Source: Vibrio gangliei
GTDB lineage: Bacteria; Pseudomonadota; Gammaproteobacteria; Enterobacterales; Vibrionaceae
NCBI RefSeq assembly: GCF_026001925.1
Contig: NZ_AP021869.1
Span: forward strand, 1,488,001 to 1,552,000
DNA length: 64,000 nucleotides
Direction of reading: 5' to 3'
Made by a program: the position numbers and the translations under genes. Positions within the stretch are counted from its first letter, which is position 1. Every line of letters begins with the position of its first letter. The notes beneath the pieces are model-generated. The model was not told where the DNA came from. It saw nothing but the letters and a program-made list of their open reading frames with translations, and did not search any database. Positions 43,765-53,504 of this stretch are shown in pieces.

Positions 43765-44340
43765 GTGACTTTAAATGAATTGCTCAGCCAGCCTGAATTA
43801 GAAAACAAATTACTCAATGCCGAACAAACGCTTGGCTTTGTCACTGCGATGGCTGCGGCTCCGCATGTATTAGACCCATCTGAATGGCTACCGTATCTTT
43901 GGGGTGGTGAAGAAACCGCGCCGTTTGAATCTGCCGAGCAATTTGAGCAATACGCAGGGCTGATTGTGAATGAGTGGAACCAAACCCATGCAGCTTTATT
44001 AGAAGGCACTTGGGCATGGCCTGAGGGTTATGATTTAGATGAAGAAGAAGTGGTGACAGAATCGGTGCGTGATTTTGCTGAAGGCTTGTTACAAGGCTGG
44101 CAGCTAAGCCGCGATGATTGGGAAACCTTAATGCCAGAAGACAGTGAAGATAATGCACTATTGGGTGGCGTGCTGCTTTCAGTGAGCATGCTGTACGATC
44201 CGGAAACGGCGATCATGACCCTGTCTGAACAAGGCTTAACGGGCTTAGATGAATTTGCTGAGATTTATAATGCAATGCCTGTGATGTTGTGTGGGCTGTC
44301 TCAACGCGGTAATCAATTGGCGCAATCGTCGAAGCATTAA
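43765..44340 (+). CDS. UPF0149 (YgfB/YecA) family protein
   Basis: The 191-residue acidic, helical protein matches the UPF0149 family: LNAEQTLGFVTAMAAAPHVLDPSEWLPYLWG near the start, FAEGLLQGWQLSRDDW in the middle. It lacks the C-terminal SEC-C zinc motif of YecA. The starting GTG at 43765 is preceded by AGGTAA. Function is uncertain; the E. coli and Pseudomonas relatives act on regulation, though that may not hold here. Confidence 0.85.
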   Translation: MTLNELLSQPELENKLLNAEQTLGFVTAMAAAPHVLDPSEWLPYLWGGEETAPFESAEQFEQYAGLIVNEWNQTHAALLEGTWAWPEGYDLDEEEVVTESVRDFAEGLLQGWQLSRDDWETLMPEDSEDNALLGGVLLSVSMLYDPETAIMTLSEQGLTGLDEFAEIYNAMPVMLCGLSQRGNQLAQSSKH

Positions 44341-44401
44341 TTTTCCCTAAGCCAGAATTTCGGGCTTTGCGCTTCTTGTAGATCGAATCAAATATAAAAG
44401 T

Positions 44402-44434
44402 AAAGCCAGTGTTGATGATTTCAGCACTGGCTTT
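44402..44434. terminator. Bidirectional terminator between UPF0149 and pyrF
   Basis: Arms AAAGCCAGTG / CACTGGCTTT (10 bases, perfect) enclose a 13-base loop with T runs beyond; it lies between converging genes. Confidence 0.85.
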
Positions 44435-44465
44435 AATTTTTTGTCGTTAATGATTCTAGCTGAGG

Positions 44466-45164
44466 TTATTTAGCTAATGAAGCATTAATATCAATCAGAA
44501 CTTGGTTAGGCTGCTCAGCTTGTGTAATTGGACGACCAATCACTAAGTAATCGGAGCCAGCTTGCATGGCTTCTGCTGGCGTCATAATGCGGCGTTGATC
44601 GCCTGCTGCACTTCCTGCAGGGCGGATGCCAGGAGTGACCAGTTTAAACTCTTTACCAAGCTCTGCTTTTAACATTGAAGACTCATGTGCTGAACACACA
44701 ACGCCATCTAAGCCACTTTGTTGTGTCAATTTAGCTAGACGCTTCACTTGCTCTTGCGGCTCGATATCTAAGCCAATACCTGCAAGATCGGTTTGTTCCA
44801 TACTGGTTAATACGGTCACACCGATTAACAGTGGGCGGTCTTTGCCGTAAGGCTCTAGAATTTCACGAGAGGCCGCCATCATTCGCTCACCACCGCTAGC
44901 ATGAACATTCACCATCCACACGCCCATTTCAGCAGCCGCTCTCACCGCTTTCGAGCAGGTATTAGGAATGTCGTGAAATTTGAGGTCTAAGAACACCGAG
45001 AAGCCACGTTGATGCAATTGACGCACAAATTCAGGGCCAAAGAAGGTGAACATCTCTTTACCCACTTTTAAACGACATTGATCCGGGTCGATATTATCCA
45101 CAAAAGCAAGCGCTTCATTTTGGTTGTCATAATCAAGGGCAACAATTACTTTTGGATCGAACAT
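44466..45164 (-). CDS. pyrF: Orotidine 5'-phosphate decarboxylase
   Basis: The enzyme of about 232 residues decarboxylates OMP to UMP, the last step of pyrimidine synthesis. It shows the active-site sequence [13 protein letters not shown] (Asp-Lys-Asp catalytic set) and GIRPAG with the phosphate-binding GRPI near the end. The start at 45164 has AGAGGAAAGCCG upstream and fits the E. coli protein; the longer frame is not needed. Confidence 0.97.
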   Translation of the reverse strand: MFDPKVIVALDYDNQNEALAFVDNIDPDQCRLKVGKEMFTFFGPEFVRQLHQRGFSVFLDLKFHDIPNTCSKAVRAAAEMGVWMVNVHASGGERMMAASREILEPYGKDRPLLIGVTVLTSMEQTDLAGIGLDIEPQEQVKRLAKLTQQSGLDGVVCSAHESSMLKAELGKEFKLVTPGIRPAGSAAGDQRRIMTPAEAMQAGSDYLVIGRPITQAEQPNQVLIDINASLAK

Positions 45165-45226
45165 CGGCTTTCCTCTAAATGTGTGATAAGTCGTCATTAA
45201 AGATATAACTCTCTGATTGACAAGAA

Positions 45227-46396
45227 TTACTCACCATCTAACCCACGAATCGGTTTAATGGTGCCCCACCCTTTACAAGATGGGCAATGCCAATAGATAG
45301 AGTGCGTTGCAAAACCACATTGTCGACACTGGTAATGTGGCTTAGCTTTCATTTGTACACCAACCATTTCTTGTAGGGTGGTTAAACTGTCTTTGGCTCG
45401 GCCTTCTTCCGCTTCTGCGATGTGATAGTCGATTAAGCGGTAAAAGCCTTTCATAGTTGGATTCTTAACAAGTTGTTGAGTCAACAAGGTTTGTGCCGCT
45501 GCAATACCATCATGCTGCGCCACCATTTGTGCCAACATTAACTCTGCCGATACTCCGGCTTTCTTAGCGATACATTTTTTCAAGAACTCAAGCATGCCCG
45601 CTTCATTGCCAAGTTGATAATAGCAATCGGCTAACGTTGGCAGCACTTCTGAAATATAGTCGATATCTTGCTCAAGCACTTTTTCAAGGCAATCTATAGT
45701 TTGTTTGTAATTGTCAGACTCAAGGTAAATGTTGCCAAGTGCGATGGTTGCGCGCACACATTTTGGATCTTCGGTTAACGCGCGTTTAAAGTACAAAATG
45801 GCTTTCGAGGTATTGCTTTGTCCAAGTTCAAACATGGCGATTTCACACCAGTAATGAGCGATGTCACGGCGCATTTTTTTTCGCCCCATCGCTACCAACG
45901 CATCGCCATATTTTATCGCTTTGTTCCACTCTCGAGTTTGTTGATAAATCGTCACTAGCTGCTGCAGAGCTTGCTCGCGATGTTCAGGTTCATCAAGCAA
46001 TTGTTCGAAGATTTTTTCTGCCCGGTCAAAAAAGCCCGACACCATGTAATCTTTTGCCAGCTGTTGCAATGCGAGGTTTTTTTGATCGACCGTTAAGCCT
46101 TCACGAGTGATGAGGTTTTGGTGAATACGAATGGCGCGATCCACTTCACCACGGGAGCGAAAGAGGTTACCCAAAGCGAGGTGAGTATCAATGGTTTCAT
46201 CATCCACTTGAAGAAGTTCGATGAAGTGGTCGACAGCCTTGTCAGATTGTTCAGACAATAAAAGGTTTAGACCTCTCACATATTGGCGAGAGATCTGATG
46301 CGAATGTTCTTGCTTATCATGGCGAGCACTGCGATTACCCATATACCAGCCATACGCGGCAGCAATAGGTAATAACAGGAATAATAGCTCTAGCAT
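45227..46396 (-). CDS. lapB: Lipopolysaccharide assembly protein LapB
   Basis: The 389-residue protein has an N-terminal membrane anchor ([19 protein letters not shown]), a run of TPR repeats and a C-terminal rubredoxin-type metal site with CxxC pairs ([17 protein letters not shown]). LapB controls LpxC turnover with FtsH and so lipopolysaccharide synthesis. It follows lapA by 12 bases and precedes pyrF, as in E. coli. Confidence 0.96.
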   Translation of the reverse strand: MLELLFLLLPIAAAYGWYMGNRSARHDKQEHSHQISRQYVRGLNLLLSEQSDKAVDHFIELLQVDDETIDTHLALGNLFRSRGEVDRAIRIHQNLITREGLTVDQKNLALQQLAKDYMVSGFFDRAEKIFEQLLDEPEHREQALQQLVTIYQQTREWNKAIKYGDALVAMGRKKMRRDIAHYWCEIAMFELGQSNTSKAILYFKRALTEDPKCVRATIALGNIYLESDNYKQTIDCLEKVLEQDIDYISEVLPTLADCYYQLGNEAGMLEFLKKCIAKKAGVSAELMLAQMVAQHDGIAAAQTLLTQQLVKNPTMKGFYRLIDYHIAEAEEGRAKDSLTTLQEMVGVQMKAKPHYQCRQCGFATHSIYWHCPSCKGWGTIKPIRGLDGE

Positions 46397-46408
46397 TAAC
46401 GAATAAAC

Positions 46409-46696
46409 CTAACCTTTCGTCTCAGGTAACTGTTCTGAAGACTTCGATGACTTTTGAGCTTTATTTAACTGCTTACGTAAACGACGAACCGTGAGATTCG
46501 ATTTTAAATATAAACCACCAAAAATGAGCCATGCAATAGCAAAGGCTACAACAAATACAATCCCAAGCAGTAAAGAAAGGGGCAATTCATTTTGAGCGAT
46601 TAGATAATTGAATGTCACTGTTTCTTGATTTTGTGCGCCCAGTGCGAGTGCGACAAGAAAAAGTGCGATAACCAATATGATTTTTATTATTTTCAT
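46409..46696 (-). CDS. lapA: Lipopolysaccharide assembly protein LapA
   Basis: This protein of about 95 residues has two transmembrane segments (IILVIALFLVALALGAQN; LSLLLGIVFVVAFAIAWLIF) and a basic coiled-coil tail. The ATG at 46696 has AAGGTGG upstream, which decides it over the longer frame. LapA is the small partner of LapB. Confidence 0.94.
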   Translation of the reverse strand: MKIIKIILVIALFLVALALGAQNQETVTFNYLIAQNELPLSLLLGIVFVVAFAIAWLIFGGLYLKSNLTVRRLRKQLNKAQKSSKSSEQLPETKG

Positions 46697-46835
46697 AATT
46701 ACCACCTTCCTACAGCGAAACAATGTTTAAACATGGTTTAGATTATGCAGTAAATTTGCCTGACACTCCATTGCCAATCAGTTGAAAGATGGAAATATTC
46801 TGAATTTAACCGCATTTAGAGTGAATTTTGAGCAT

Positions 46836-46868
46836 AAAAAAACGGCATTCAAACCGAAAGCCGTTTTT
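46836..46868 (-). terminator. Terminator of ihfB
   Basis: Arms AAAAACGGC / GCCGTTTTT around a 13-base loop, followed by a T run on the minus strand, lie between ihfB and lapA. Confidence 0.85.
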
Positions 46869-46903
46869 ATAGAGTTCTCATCGTTGAAACGATATCGAGA
46901 TAC

Positions 46904-47191
46904 TTAAGCAATGCTGTTATTCACACGTTCGCGTAACTCTTTACCTGGTTTGAAGTGCGGAACGTATTTACCTTCCAATTCCACTTTTTCACCTGATTTC
47001 GGGTTACGGCCAATACGTGGCTCTCGATAATGTAGAGAAAAACTTCCGAAACCACGAATTTCAATACGATCCCCCTCTTCCAGCTTAGTCGCCATATGCT
47101 CGAGAATATCTTTCACGGCATCTTCAACTTCTTTCGCTGATAAATGGGTTTGCTGAGCACAGAGTCTTTCAATTAATTCTGACTTAGTCAT
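46904..47191 (-). CDS. ihfB: Integration host factor, beta subunit
   Basis: This 95-residue protein has the DNA-bending beta-ribbon sequence [20 protein letters not shown] and begins [10 protein letters not shown] at 47191, with AGGGA upstream. The heterodimer with IhfA bends DNA in recombination, transcription and phage or island integration. It sits after rpsA as in other gammaproteobacteria. Local integrase recombination would be expected to use it. Confidence 0.98.
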   Translation of the reverse strand: MTKSELIERLCAQQTHLSAKEVEDAVKDILEHMATKLEEGDRIEIRGFGSFSLHYREPRIGRNPKSGEKVELEGKYVPHFKPGKELRERVNNSIA

Positions 47192-47222
47192 AGGTGATTC
47201 CCTCACTTTACTCTTCTTATCG

Positions 47223-47250
47223 AAAAAAGGGAGCCATTAGCGGCTCCCTT
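47223..47250 (-). terminator. Terminator of rpsA
   Basis: Nine-base perfect arms AAGGGAGCC / GGCTCCCTT around a six-base loop, with a six-T run on the minus strand just after the rpsA stop codon. Confidence 0.9.
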
Positions 47251-47263
47251 CTATAGGCAATGA

Positions 47264-48934
47264 TTATTCGCCTTTAGCAGCCTTGAATGCGTCAGCCATA
47301 GCGTTACCAAACGAAGCTTCGTCAGCTTTGTTTAGAGTAGCCATTGCTTCTTGCTCTTCAGCTTCATCTTTAGCTTTGATAGATAGGTTGATTACGCGGT
47401 TTTTACGGTCAACACCAGTAAATTTCGCTTCAACGCTGTCACCAACACTGAATACTAGAGATGCGTCTTCGATACGGTCACGAGCTGCTTCAGAAGCACG
47501 GATGTAACCTTCAACGCCTTCAACTAGTTCAATTGTAGCACCTTTTGCATCAACTGCAGTTACAGTACCCGTTACTAGAGCACCTTTCTTGTTGTCTGCA
47601 ACGTAGCTGTTGAACGGGTCGTTTTCCATTTGCTTAACGCCAAGAGAAATACGCTCACGGTCAGCATCTACTGCTAGAACTACTGCAGAGATTTCGTCGC
47701 CTTTCTTGTAGTCACGAACCGCTTCTTCACCTTGAGCATTCCAAGAAATGTCAGATAGGTGAACTAGACCGTCGATACCGCCTTCAAGACCGATGAAGAT
47801 ACCGAAATCAGTGATTGATTTGATCTTACCAGTAACTTTGTCGCCTTTAGCTTGTGCTTCAGCGAAAGTCTGCCAAGGGTTAGCTTTACATTGTTTTAGG
47901 CCTAGAGAGATACGACGACGTTCTTCGTCGATATCAAGAACCATAACTTCAACTTCATCACCAACGTTAACCACTTTAGATGGGTGGATGTTTTTGTTAG
48001 TCCAATCCATTTCTGAAACGTGTACTAGACCTTCAACGCCTTCTTCGATTTCAACGAAGCAGCCGTAATCAGTTAGGTTAGTTACACGACCAGTTAGTTT
48101 GTGACCTTCTGGGTAACGCTTAGCGATAGCTACCCATGGATCTTCGCCAAGTTGCTTAAGACCTAGAGAAACGCGAGTGCGCTCACGGTCAAACTTAAGA
48201 ACTTTAACTAGGATTTCGTCACCAACGTTTACGATCTCAGATGGGTGTTTAACACGCTTCCAAGCCATATCTGTGATGTGAAGTAGGCCGTCTACACCGC
48301 CAAGGTCAACGAATGCACCGTAGTCAGTAAGGTTCTTAACGATACCTTTAACTTCAGTACCTTCTTGTAGAGTTTCAAGAAGTTCGTCACGCTCAACGCT
48401 GTTTTCAGATTCGATAACAGCACGACGAGAAACAACAACGTTGTTACGTTTCTGGTCTAGCTTGATTACTTTGAACTCTAGCTCTTTGTTTTCTAGGTGA
48501 GCAGTGTCACGAATTGGACGTACGTCTACTAGAGAACCAGGTAGGAATGCACGGATACCGTTTAGTTCAACAGTGAAACCGCCTTTAACTTTACCGTTGA
48601 TGATACCAACAACAGTTTCAGCTTCTTCACATGCTTTCTCAAGTACGATCCAAGCTTCGTGGCGTTTCGCTTTCTCACGAGAAAGTTGAGTTTCACCGAA
48701 GCCGTCTTCTACCGCGTCAAGTGCTACATCTACTTCAGCACCAACTTCAACTTCAAGTTCGCCAGCAGCGTTCTTGAATTGTTCAGCTGGAATAGCAGAT
48801 TCAGATTTTAGGCCTGCATCAACAAGAACAAAACCGTTCTCGATAGCAACAACAGTACCTTTAACAATAGTACCTGGGCGGAATTCTAGTTCGTTTAGCG
48901 ACTCTTCAAAGAGTTGAGCAAAAGATTCAGTCAT
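47264..48934 (-). CDS. rpsA: 30S ribosomal protein S1
   Basis: The 556-residue protein has six S1 RNA-binding repeats (for example [45 protein letters not shown] and [15 protein letters not shown]) and matches the E. coli length of 557. It binds mRNA leaders to the 30S subunit and represses its own translation. The 160-base leader region 48935-49094 would hold the regulatory site. Confidence 0.99.
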   Translation of the reverse strand: MTESFAQLFEESLNELEFRPGTIVKGTVVAIENGFVLVDAGLKSESAIPAEQFKNAAGELEVEVGAEVDVALDAVEDGFGETQLSREKAKRHEAWIVLEKACEEAETVVGIINGKVKGGFTVELNGIRAFLPGSLVDVRPIRDTAHLENKELEFKVIKLDQKRNNVVVSRRAVIESENSVERDELLETLQEGTEVKGIVKNLTDYGAFVDLGGVDGLLHITDMAWKRVKHPSEIVNVGDEILVKVLKFDRERTRVSLGLKQLGEDPWVAIAKRYPEGHKLTGRVTNLTDYGCFVEIEEGVEGLVHVSEMDWTNKNIHPSKVVNVGDEVEVMVLDIDEERRRISLGLKQCKANPWQTFAEAQAKGDKVTGKIKSITDFGIFIGLEGGIDGLVHLSDISWNAQGEEAVRDYKKGDEISAVVLAVDADRERISLGVKQMENDPFNSYVADNKKGALVTGTVTAVDAKGATIELVEGVEGYIRASEAARDRIEDASLVFSVGDSVEAKFTGVDRKNRVINLSIKAKDEAEEQEAMATLNKADEASFGNAMADAFKAAKGE

Positions 48935-49094
48935 TATATATGATCTTCAATAGTTTAAACGTCCATGGGTATCCTACCGCATGGGGTTGATAAATTTGCC
49001 AGTCATCATCCTTGCGACCAACAGTCTAAACACCAAGTGCCTATATCGATACAAACCCCTACTGTAAAAGCAAAGGTTTGAATATCATAAACGG

Positions 49095-49775
49095 CTACTT
49101 AGTGAGCTTAGATTCTATAAATTGTAGTGCCTTTTCTACCACATCATCAATAGAAAGAGAGGTAGAATCGATCACTAACGCGTCATCTGCAGGGCGTAAT
49201 GGAGCAACCGCTCTGTTACGGTCACGATCGTCGCGCTCCTGAATATCGCGTAAAAGTTGGTCGAATTTACCACTTAAGCCTTTAAGTTGCAACTGATTCA
49301 AGCGACGTTGAGCTCTTTCTTCGGCACTGGCGTCGAGAAATATCTTGGCTTCAGCGTTAGGGAATACTACCGTTCCCATATCACGACCATCGGCAACCAA
49401 ACCCGGCTCTGCACTAAAAGCACGCTGACGACGCAATAACGCTTCACGCACTCTTGGCAATGCGGCAACTTTAGAGGCGGCAGTACCTGTTTCTTCTTTA
49501 CGTAATTCTTTAGATACATCTTCGCCTTCAAGGATAACCTTTACCAAGTCACCTTCAGCGATAAATTGCACATCAAGATGCGTTGCAATAGGAACTAATG
49601 CGTCTTCGGATTCTGTATCGACACCATGATGCAAAGCAGCCAGTGCAAGTACGCGATAAATTGCGCCAGAATCTAATAAATGGAAGTTTAACTTTTCCGC
49701 AAGCAACATGCATAATGTGCCTTTCCCTGCGCCACTAGGCCCATCAACAGTGATTATTGGGCTTTGAGATGACAT
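49095..49775 (-). CDS. cmk: Cytidylate kinase
   Basis: The 226-residue enzyme has a Walker A sequence [10 protein letters not shown] at the start and the CMP-binding regions ([27 protein letters not shown]). It phosphorylates CMP and dCMP using ATP. It is upstream of rpsA in the usual order. Confidence 0.98.
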   Translation of the reverse strand: MSSQSPIITVDGPSGAGKGTLCMLLAEKLNFHLLDSGAIYRVLALAALHHGVDTESEDALVPIATHLDVQFIAEGDLVKVILEGEDVSKELRKEETGTAASKVAALPRVREALLRRQRAFSAEPGLVADGRDMGTVVFPNAEAKIFLDASAEERAQRRLNQLQLKGLSGKFDQLLRDIQERDDRDRNRAVAPLRPADDALVIDSTSLSIDDVVEKALQFIESKLTK

Positions 49776-49942
49776 ACACTTTCTCCAGGGTTTGAATGAG
49801 CAAAAGACTCAATAAATTAGACGAATTTACGGCGCGCAATTATATCGGAATACCAGCTCGGTTGCATGACTTATTCGTGAAAAGATCTTATAGCAGCACA
49901 TTTTCAACGACGATTATATTTGCCCCATGACAGTAGCACATA

Positions 49943-49970
49943 AAATAAAACCCCACAGATGTGAGGCTTT
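49943..49970 (-). terminator. Terminator of aroA
   Basis: Arms AGCCTCAC / GTGGGGTT with G-T pairs and a four-base loop, followed by TTTATTTTA on the minus strand, downstream of the aroA stop codon. Confidence 0.75.
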
Positions 49971-49996
49971 AATGTATCCATTTGAGTGAGGGTCAA

Positions 49997-51283
49997 CTAG
50001 CTTTCGCTCAATTCAGCAAAGGTTTTAAAATAACCTGGGAATGTTTTCGAGGTGCAGTTAGGATCATTAATCGTCACTGGCGTATCACTGAGTGCCACTA
50101 ATGAAAAACACATCGCCATGCGGTGGTCGTCATAAGTATCAATTTTCGCATGAGTAAGTTGAGCCGGTGGCGTAATTGTAATGTAATCATGCCCTTCTTC
50201 GACTTCTGCCCCCACTTTTCGTAATTCCGTTGCCATAGCAGACAAACGATCGGTTTCTTTAACCCGCCAGTTATAAACATTACGAATGGATGTCGTGCCT
50301 TTTGCAAACAGCGCTGTCGTTGCGATCGTCATTGCGGCATCAGGAATATGATTAAAGTCCATGTCGATAGCATTCAGCTCACCTTTACGACAAAGCACAT
50401 AATCTTCCCCCCATTCAATTTCTGCCCCCATTTTCTCTAAGGCGCCAGCAAATTGAATGTCACCTTGAATGCTATTTTTTCCAATACCCGTCACTTTGAT
50501 TTCACCGCCTTTAATGGCCGCGGCAGCTAAGAAATAAGACGCCGAAGAAGCATCGCCTTCAACCAGATATTGACCTGGGCTTTGATAAGATTGGCCTGCA
50601 GGAATCACAAAGGATTGATAGTTGTTGTTAATCACTTTAACGCCAAATTTAGCCATGATATCTAACGTAATATCGATATAAGGCTTAGACACTAATTCGC
50701 CATCGATATTAATAGTCACTTCTCCGTCAGCTAACGGAGCCGCCATTAAGAAAGCGGTTAAAAACTGGCTTGAGATCGAGCCATCAATACTGACAGTACC
50801 GGCTTTAAGCCCAGTGCCAACAATTTTAAGTGGTGGATAGTGTTCATTTTCAAGGTATTCCACTTGTGCCCCGGCGGTACGCAGAGCATCTACAAGATGA
50901 CCGATTGGGCGCTCTTTCATTCGAGGCTCACCGGTTAGAACATATTCGCCTTTCCCTAAGCATAATGCTGCGGCTAAAGGACGCATCGCCGTTCCTGCAT
51001 TACCCAGAAAAAGCTCTAATGATGCATCTCCCGTTTGAAAGACATTACCTAGCCCTTGCACTTCACATACAGATTTATCTTCTGAAAGCTCATATTGAAC
51101 ACCGAGTTTAGTCAAGGCATTCAACATGTGACGAATATCATCACTATCCAGTAAATTGGTTAGACGCGTAGTGCCATTTGATAATGCAGCCAGAAGAAGC
51201 GCGCGATTCGACACACTTTTGGATCCCGGTAAATTAACTTCACCAGATATTTTTTGAATAGGTTGAAGAGTAAGGCTTTCCAT
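49997..51283 (-). CDS. aroA: 3-phosphoshikimate 1-carboxyvinyltransferase (EPSP synthase)
   Basis: The 428-residue enzyme has the signatures [20 protein letters not shown] near the start (read in parts), [10 protein letters not shown] and a [10 protein letters not shown] segment near residue 345. It joins shikimate 3-phosphate and phosphoenolpyruvate in aromatic amino acid synthesis. It is divergent from aat. Confidence 0.98.
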   Translation of the reverse strand: MESLTLQPIQKISGEVNLPGSKSVSNRALLLAALSNGTTRLTNLLDSDDIRHMLNALTKLGVQYELSEDKSVCEVQGLGNVFQTGDASLELFLGNAGTAMRPLAAALCLGKGEYVLTGEPRMKERPIGHLVDALRTAGAQVEYLENEHYPPLKIVGTGLKAGTVSIDGSISSQFLTAFLMAAPLADGEVTINIDGELVSKPYIDITLDIMAKFGVKVINNNYQSFVIPAGQSYQSPGQYLVEGDASSASYFLAAAAIKGGEIKVTGIGKNSIQGDIQFAGALEKMGAEIEWGEDYVLCRKGELNAIDMDFNHIPDAAMTIATTALFAKGTTSIRNVYNWRVKETDRLSAMATELRKVGAEVEEGHDYITITPPAQLTHAKIDTYDDHRMAMCFSLVALSDTPVTINDPNCTSKTFPGYFKTFAELSES

Positions 51284-51402
51284 TGATTACAACATTCCTT
51301 GCAAGATTCTAACGATTGGCTTGAGATTAACGAAAATCGAGATGCGGTGCTAGTGCAAATATTGTTATTATTCAGTCCATAGCCCATTACACACGTAATT
51401 TT

Positions 51403-52146
51403 ATGACTATCCACCTACCATGCTTAGATGATAATAACACTGCATTTCCGGATGTTGGCTCCGCATTAGCCGTGCCTAATGGTCTGCTGGCTTTTGGTGG
51501 TGACTTATCACCAGAGCGAATTCTTAATGCCTATCAGCACGGTATCTTTCCTTGGTTTTCTGATGGTGAACCAATTTTATGGTGGAGTCCTAACCCGAGA
51601 GCCATTATTCATCCAGCGCAGTTTCAGCCATCTAAAAGTTTACGTAAACACCTTAGAAAATCGAAACTGACCATCACCCTAAATCAAGCCACAGAACAAG
51701 TTATCCAACTGTGTGCGAGCACCCGCCCACCAGAACAAACCTGGATCACACAAGAAATGATCGACGCTTACATTCAATTGGCTCGATTAGGGCACTGCCA
51801 TTCGGTTGAAGTATGGCGTGACAGCGTGCTCATCGGTGGGCTGTATGGCCTCAAACTTGGCAAAGTTTTCTGCGGTGAGTCCATGTTTTCACTTGAAAGT
51901 AATGCATCCAAACTTGCATTTTGGCATTTGTGTGAACATCTTAAATCAATAGATGGGCAGGTGATCGATTGTCAAATGATGAACCCGCATTTAGAAACTC
52001 TTGGGGTAATAGAAATTCGTCGTGAAGATTTCATCGAGCAATTAAATCGGCTTTGTCACCAAGCAACGAGCCCATCCACTTTGGAGCCACAAGTATTATT
52101 TAGCAATACGCAGACAGTAAGTCATACGCACATAACTAATGTATAA
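51403..52146 (+). CDS. aat: Leucyl/phenylalanyl-tRNA--protein transferase
   Basis: The 247-residue protein has the family block GIFPWFSDGEPILWWSPNPRA (in parts) and FCGESMFS near residue 165. It adds Leu or Phe to N-terminal Arg or Lys of proteins and so marks them for ClpS-ClpAP. It is slightly longer than the E. coli protein, and the extra residues are at the C terminus (SNTQTVSHTHITNV). Confidence 0.97.
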   Translation: MTIHLPCLDDNNTAFPDVGSALAVPNGLLAFGGDLSPERILNAYQHGIFPWFSDGEPILWWSPNPRAIIHPAQFQPSKSLRKHLRKSKLTITLNQATEQVIQLCASTRPPEQTWITQEMIDAYIQLARLGHCHSVEVWRDSVLIGGLYGLKLGKVFCGESMFSLESNASKLAFWHLCEHLKSIDGQVIDCQMMNPHLETLGVIEIRREDFIEQLNRLCHQATSPSTLEPQVLFSNTQTVSHTHITNV

Positions 52147-52202
52147 ATTAACAATACATAAATTAACAATACATAAATTACTAACGCATAAATAACCAAG
52201 AC
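52143..52202 (+). repeat. 15-base tandem repeat after aat
   Basis: Four head-to-tail units of ATAAATTAACAATAC, with the first two exact and the last two increasingly altered, begin inside the aat stop codon region. There is no evident function; slippage products of this type are common between genes. Confidence 0.85.
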
Positions 52203-52250
52203 GTAAATGCTCTTTAACGACCATCCATTTCTTGAAGACTAGATTAAGAT

Positions 52251-52943
52251 ATGCAAACCAATCGAATTAAAATTGGCCTAAGCCCTAACCACCCGTGCAG
52301 CTACTTACCTGAACAGCAAGAGCGGATTGCCGTATTAATGGATGATGCATTGCATACAGAAGACAACTACGCAGTTTTTCTGGCGAATGGCTTTCGTCGT
52401 AGTGGTAATATGGTGTACAAACCGCATTGTCAAAGTTGTCAGGCTTGCCAACCGATTCGTGTCGCTATTGCTGATATTCAATGGTCAAAAAGCCAAAAGA
52501 GATTATTAAACAAAACCAAGCACTTCACCTGGGAATTCAAAACTGACTTAGATGAGAATTGGTTTGAGCTGTATGAGCGTTATATTGAAAAACGTCATAG
52601 AAATGGCAGCATGTACCCTGCCAATCAAAAACTTTTCCACGATTTTATCTTTTCCGATTGGCTTACTCCCAAACTTCTGCATGTTTATGAAGATGGAAAG
52701 CTCATCGCCGTTGCTGTGACAGATGATGTGCCTTATGCGCTGAGTGCATTTTATACTTTCTATGAGCCCGAGCACCCGCTATCACTAGGAACCTTGTGTG
52801 TACTATTGCAAATTAAACAATGTCAGAAAATGCAAAAAGACTGGTTATATTTAGGCTATCAAATTGATGAATGCCCTGCGATGAGCTACAAAGTTCGCTT
52901 TCAACGCCATCAAAAGCTAGTAAATCAGCGTTGGCAAGGGTAG
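52251..52943 (+). CDS. bpt: Aspartate/glutamate leucyltransferase (arginyltransferase family)
   Basis: The 230-residue protein has the N-terminal cysteine cluster CQSCQACQPIR and the C-terminal YLGYQIDECPAMSYKVRF of the Ate/Bpt family. Vibrio Bpt adds Leu to N-terminal Asp and Glu. It follows aat by about 100 bases, uniting two N-degron enzymes next to clpS-clpA. Confidence 0.95.
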   Translation: MQTNRIKIGLSPNHPCSYLPEQQERIAVLMDDALHTEDNYAVFLANGFRRSGNMVYKPHCQSCQACQPIRVAIADIQWSKSQKRLLNKTKHFTWEFKTDLDENWFELYERYIEKRHRNGSMYPANQKLFHDFIFSDWLTPKLLHVYEDGKLIAVAVTDDVPYALSAFYTFYEPEHPLSLGTLCVLLQIKQCQKMQKDWLYLGYQIDECPAMSYKVRFQRHQKLVNQRWQG

Positions 52944-53061
52944 AATACGCAACAACTTTAAACTCGAGCAAATATTTATTCACTGCTTGAGCATTATTAC
53001 CCCTTAATTTACTGCTCAACTCAGCGGTTAAGAATAAGCCAAATTTCGGTAAGAGGATTAA

Positions 53062-53280
<219 letters not shown>

Positions 53281-53321
53281 TATTTTTCCTTCAAGTGGCA
53301 TACTCGCCGCTTCGATAAAAT

Positions 53322-53353
53322 AAAAACCGAAACCTCAACGTTTCGGTTTTTTT
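53322..53353 (+). terminator. Terminator of infA
   Basis: Arms AAAAACCGAAAC / GTTTCGGTTTTT around a six-base loop, followed by a T run on the plus strand. Confidence 0.9.
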
Positions 53354-53400
53354 ATGCCTTTACTTCCCCAGTTCTTGCCTACATTTAGGGCAAAAGAAAA

Positions 53401-53433
53401 CGCCTATCAACATGAAACTTATGTTGATAGGCG
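53401..53433 (-). terminator. Terminator of clpA, unusually long perfect stem
   Basis: Perfect 13-base arms CGCCTATCAACAT / ATGTTGATAGGCG enclose a seven-base loop, followed by TTTTCTTTTG on the minus strand. Confidence 0.85.
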
Positions 53434-53504
53434 CTGATTAGTGATAGCTCACTCTACATGCTTCAGCTACATACAATACTGTGACTTTACCGTTTGGTAT
53501 TGTA

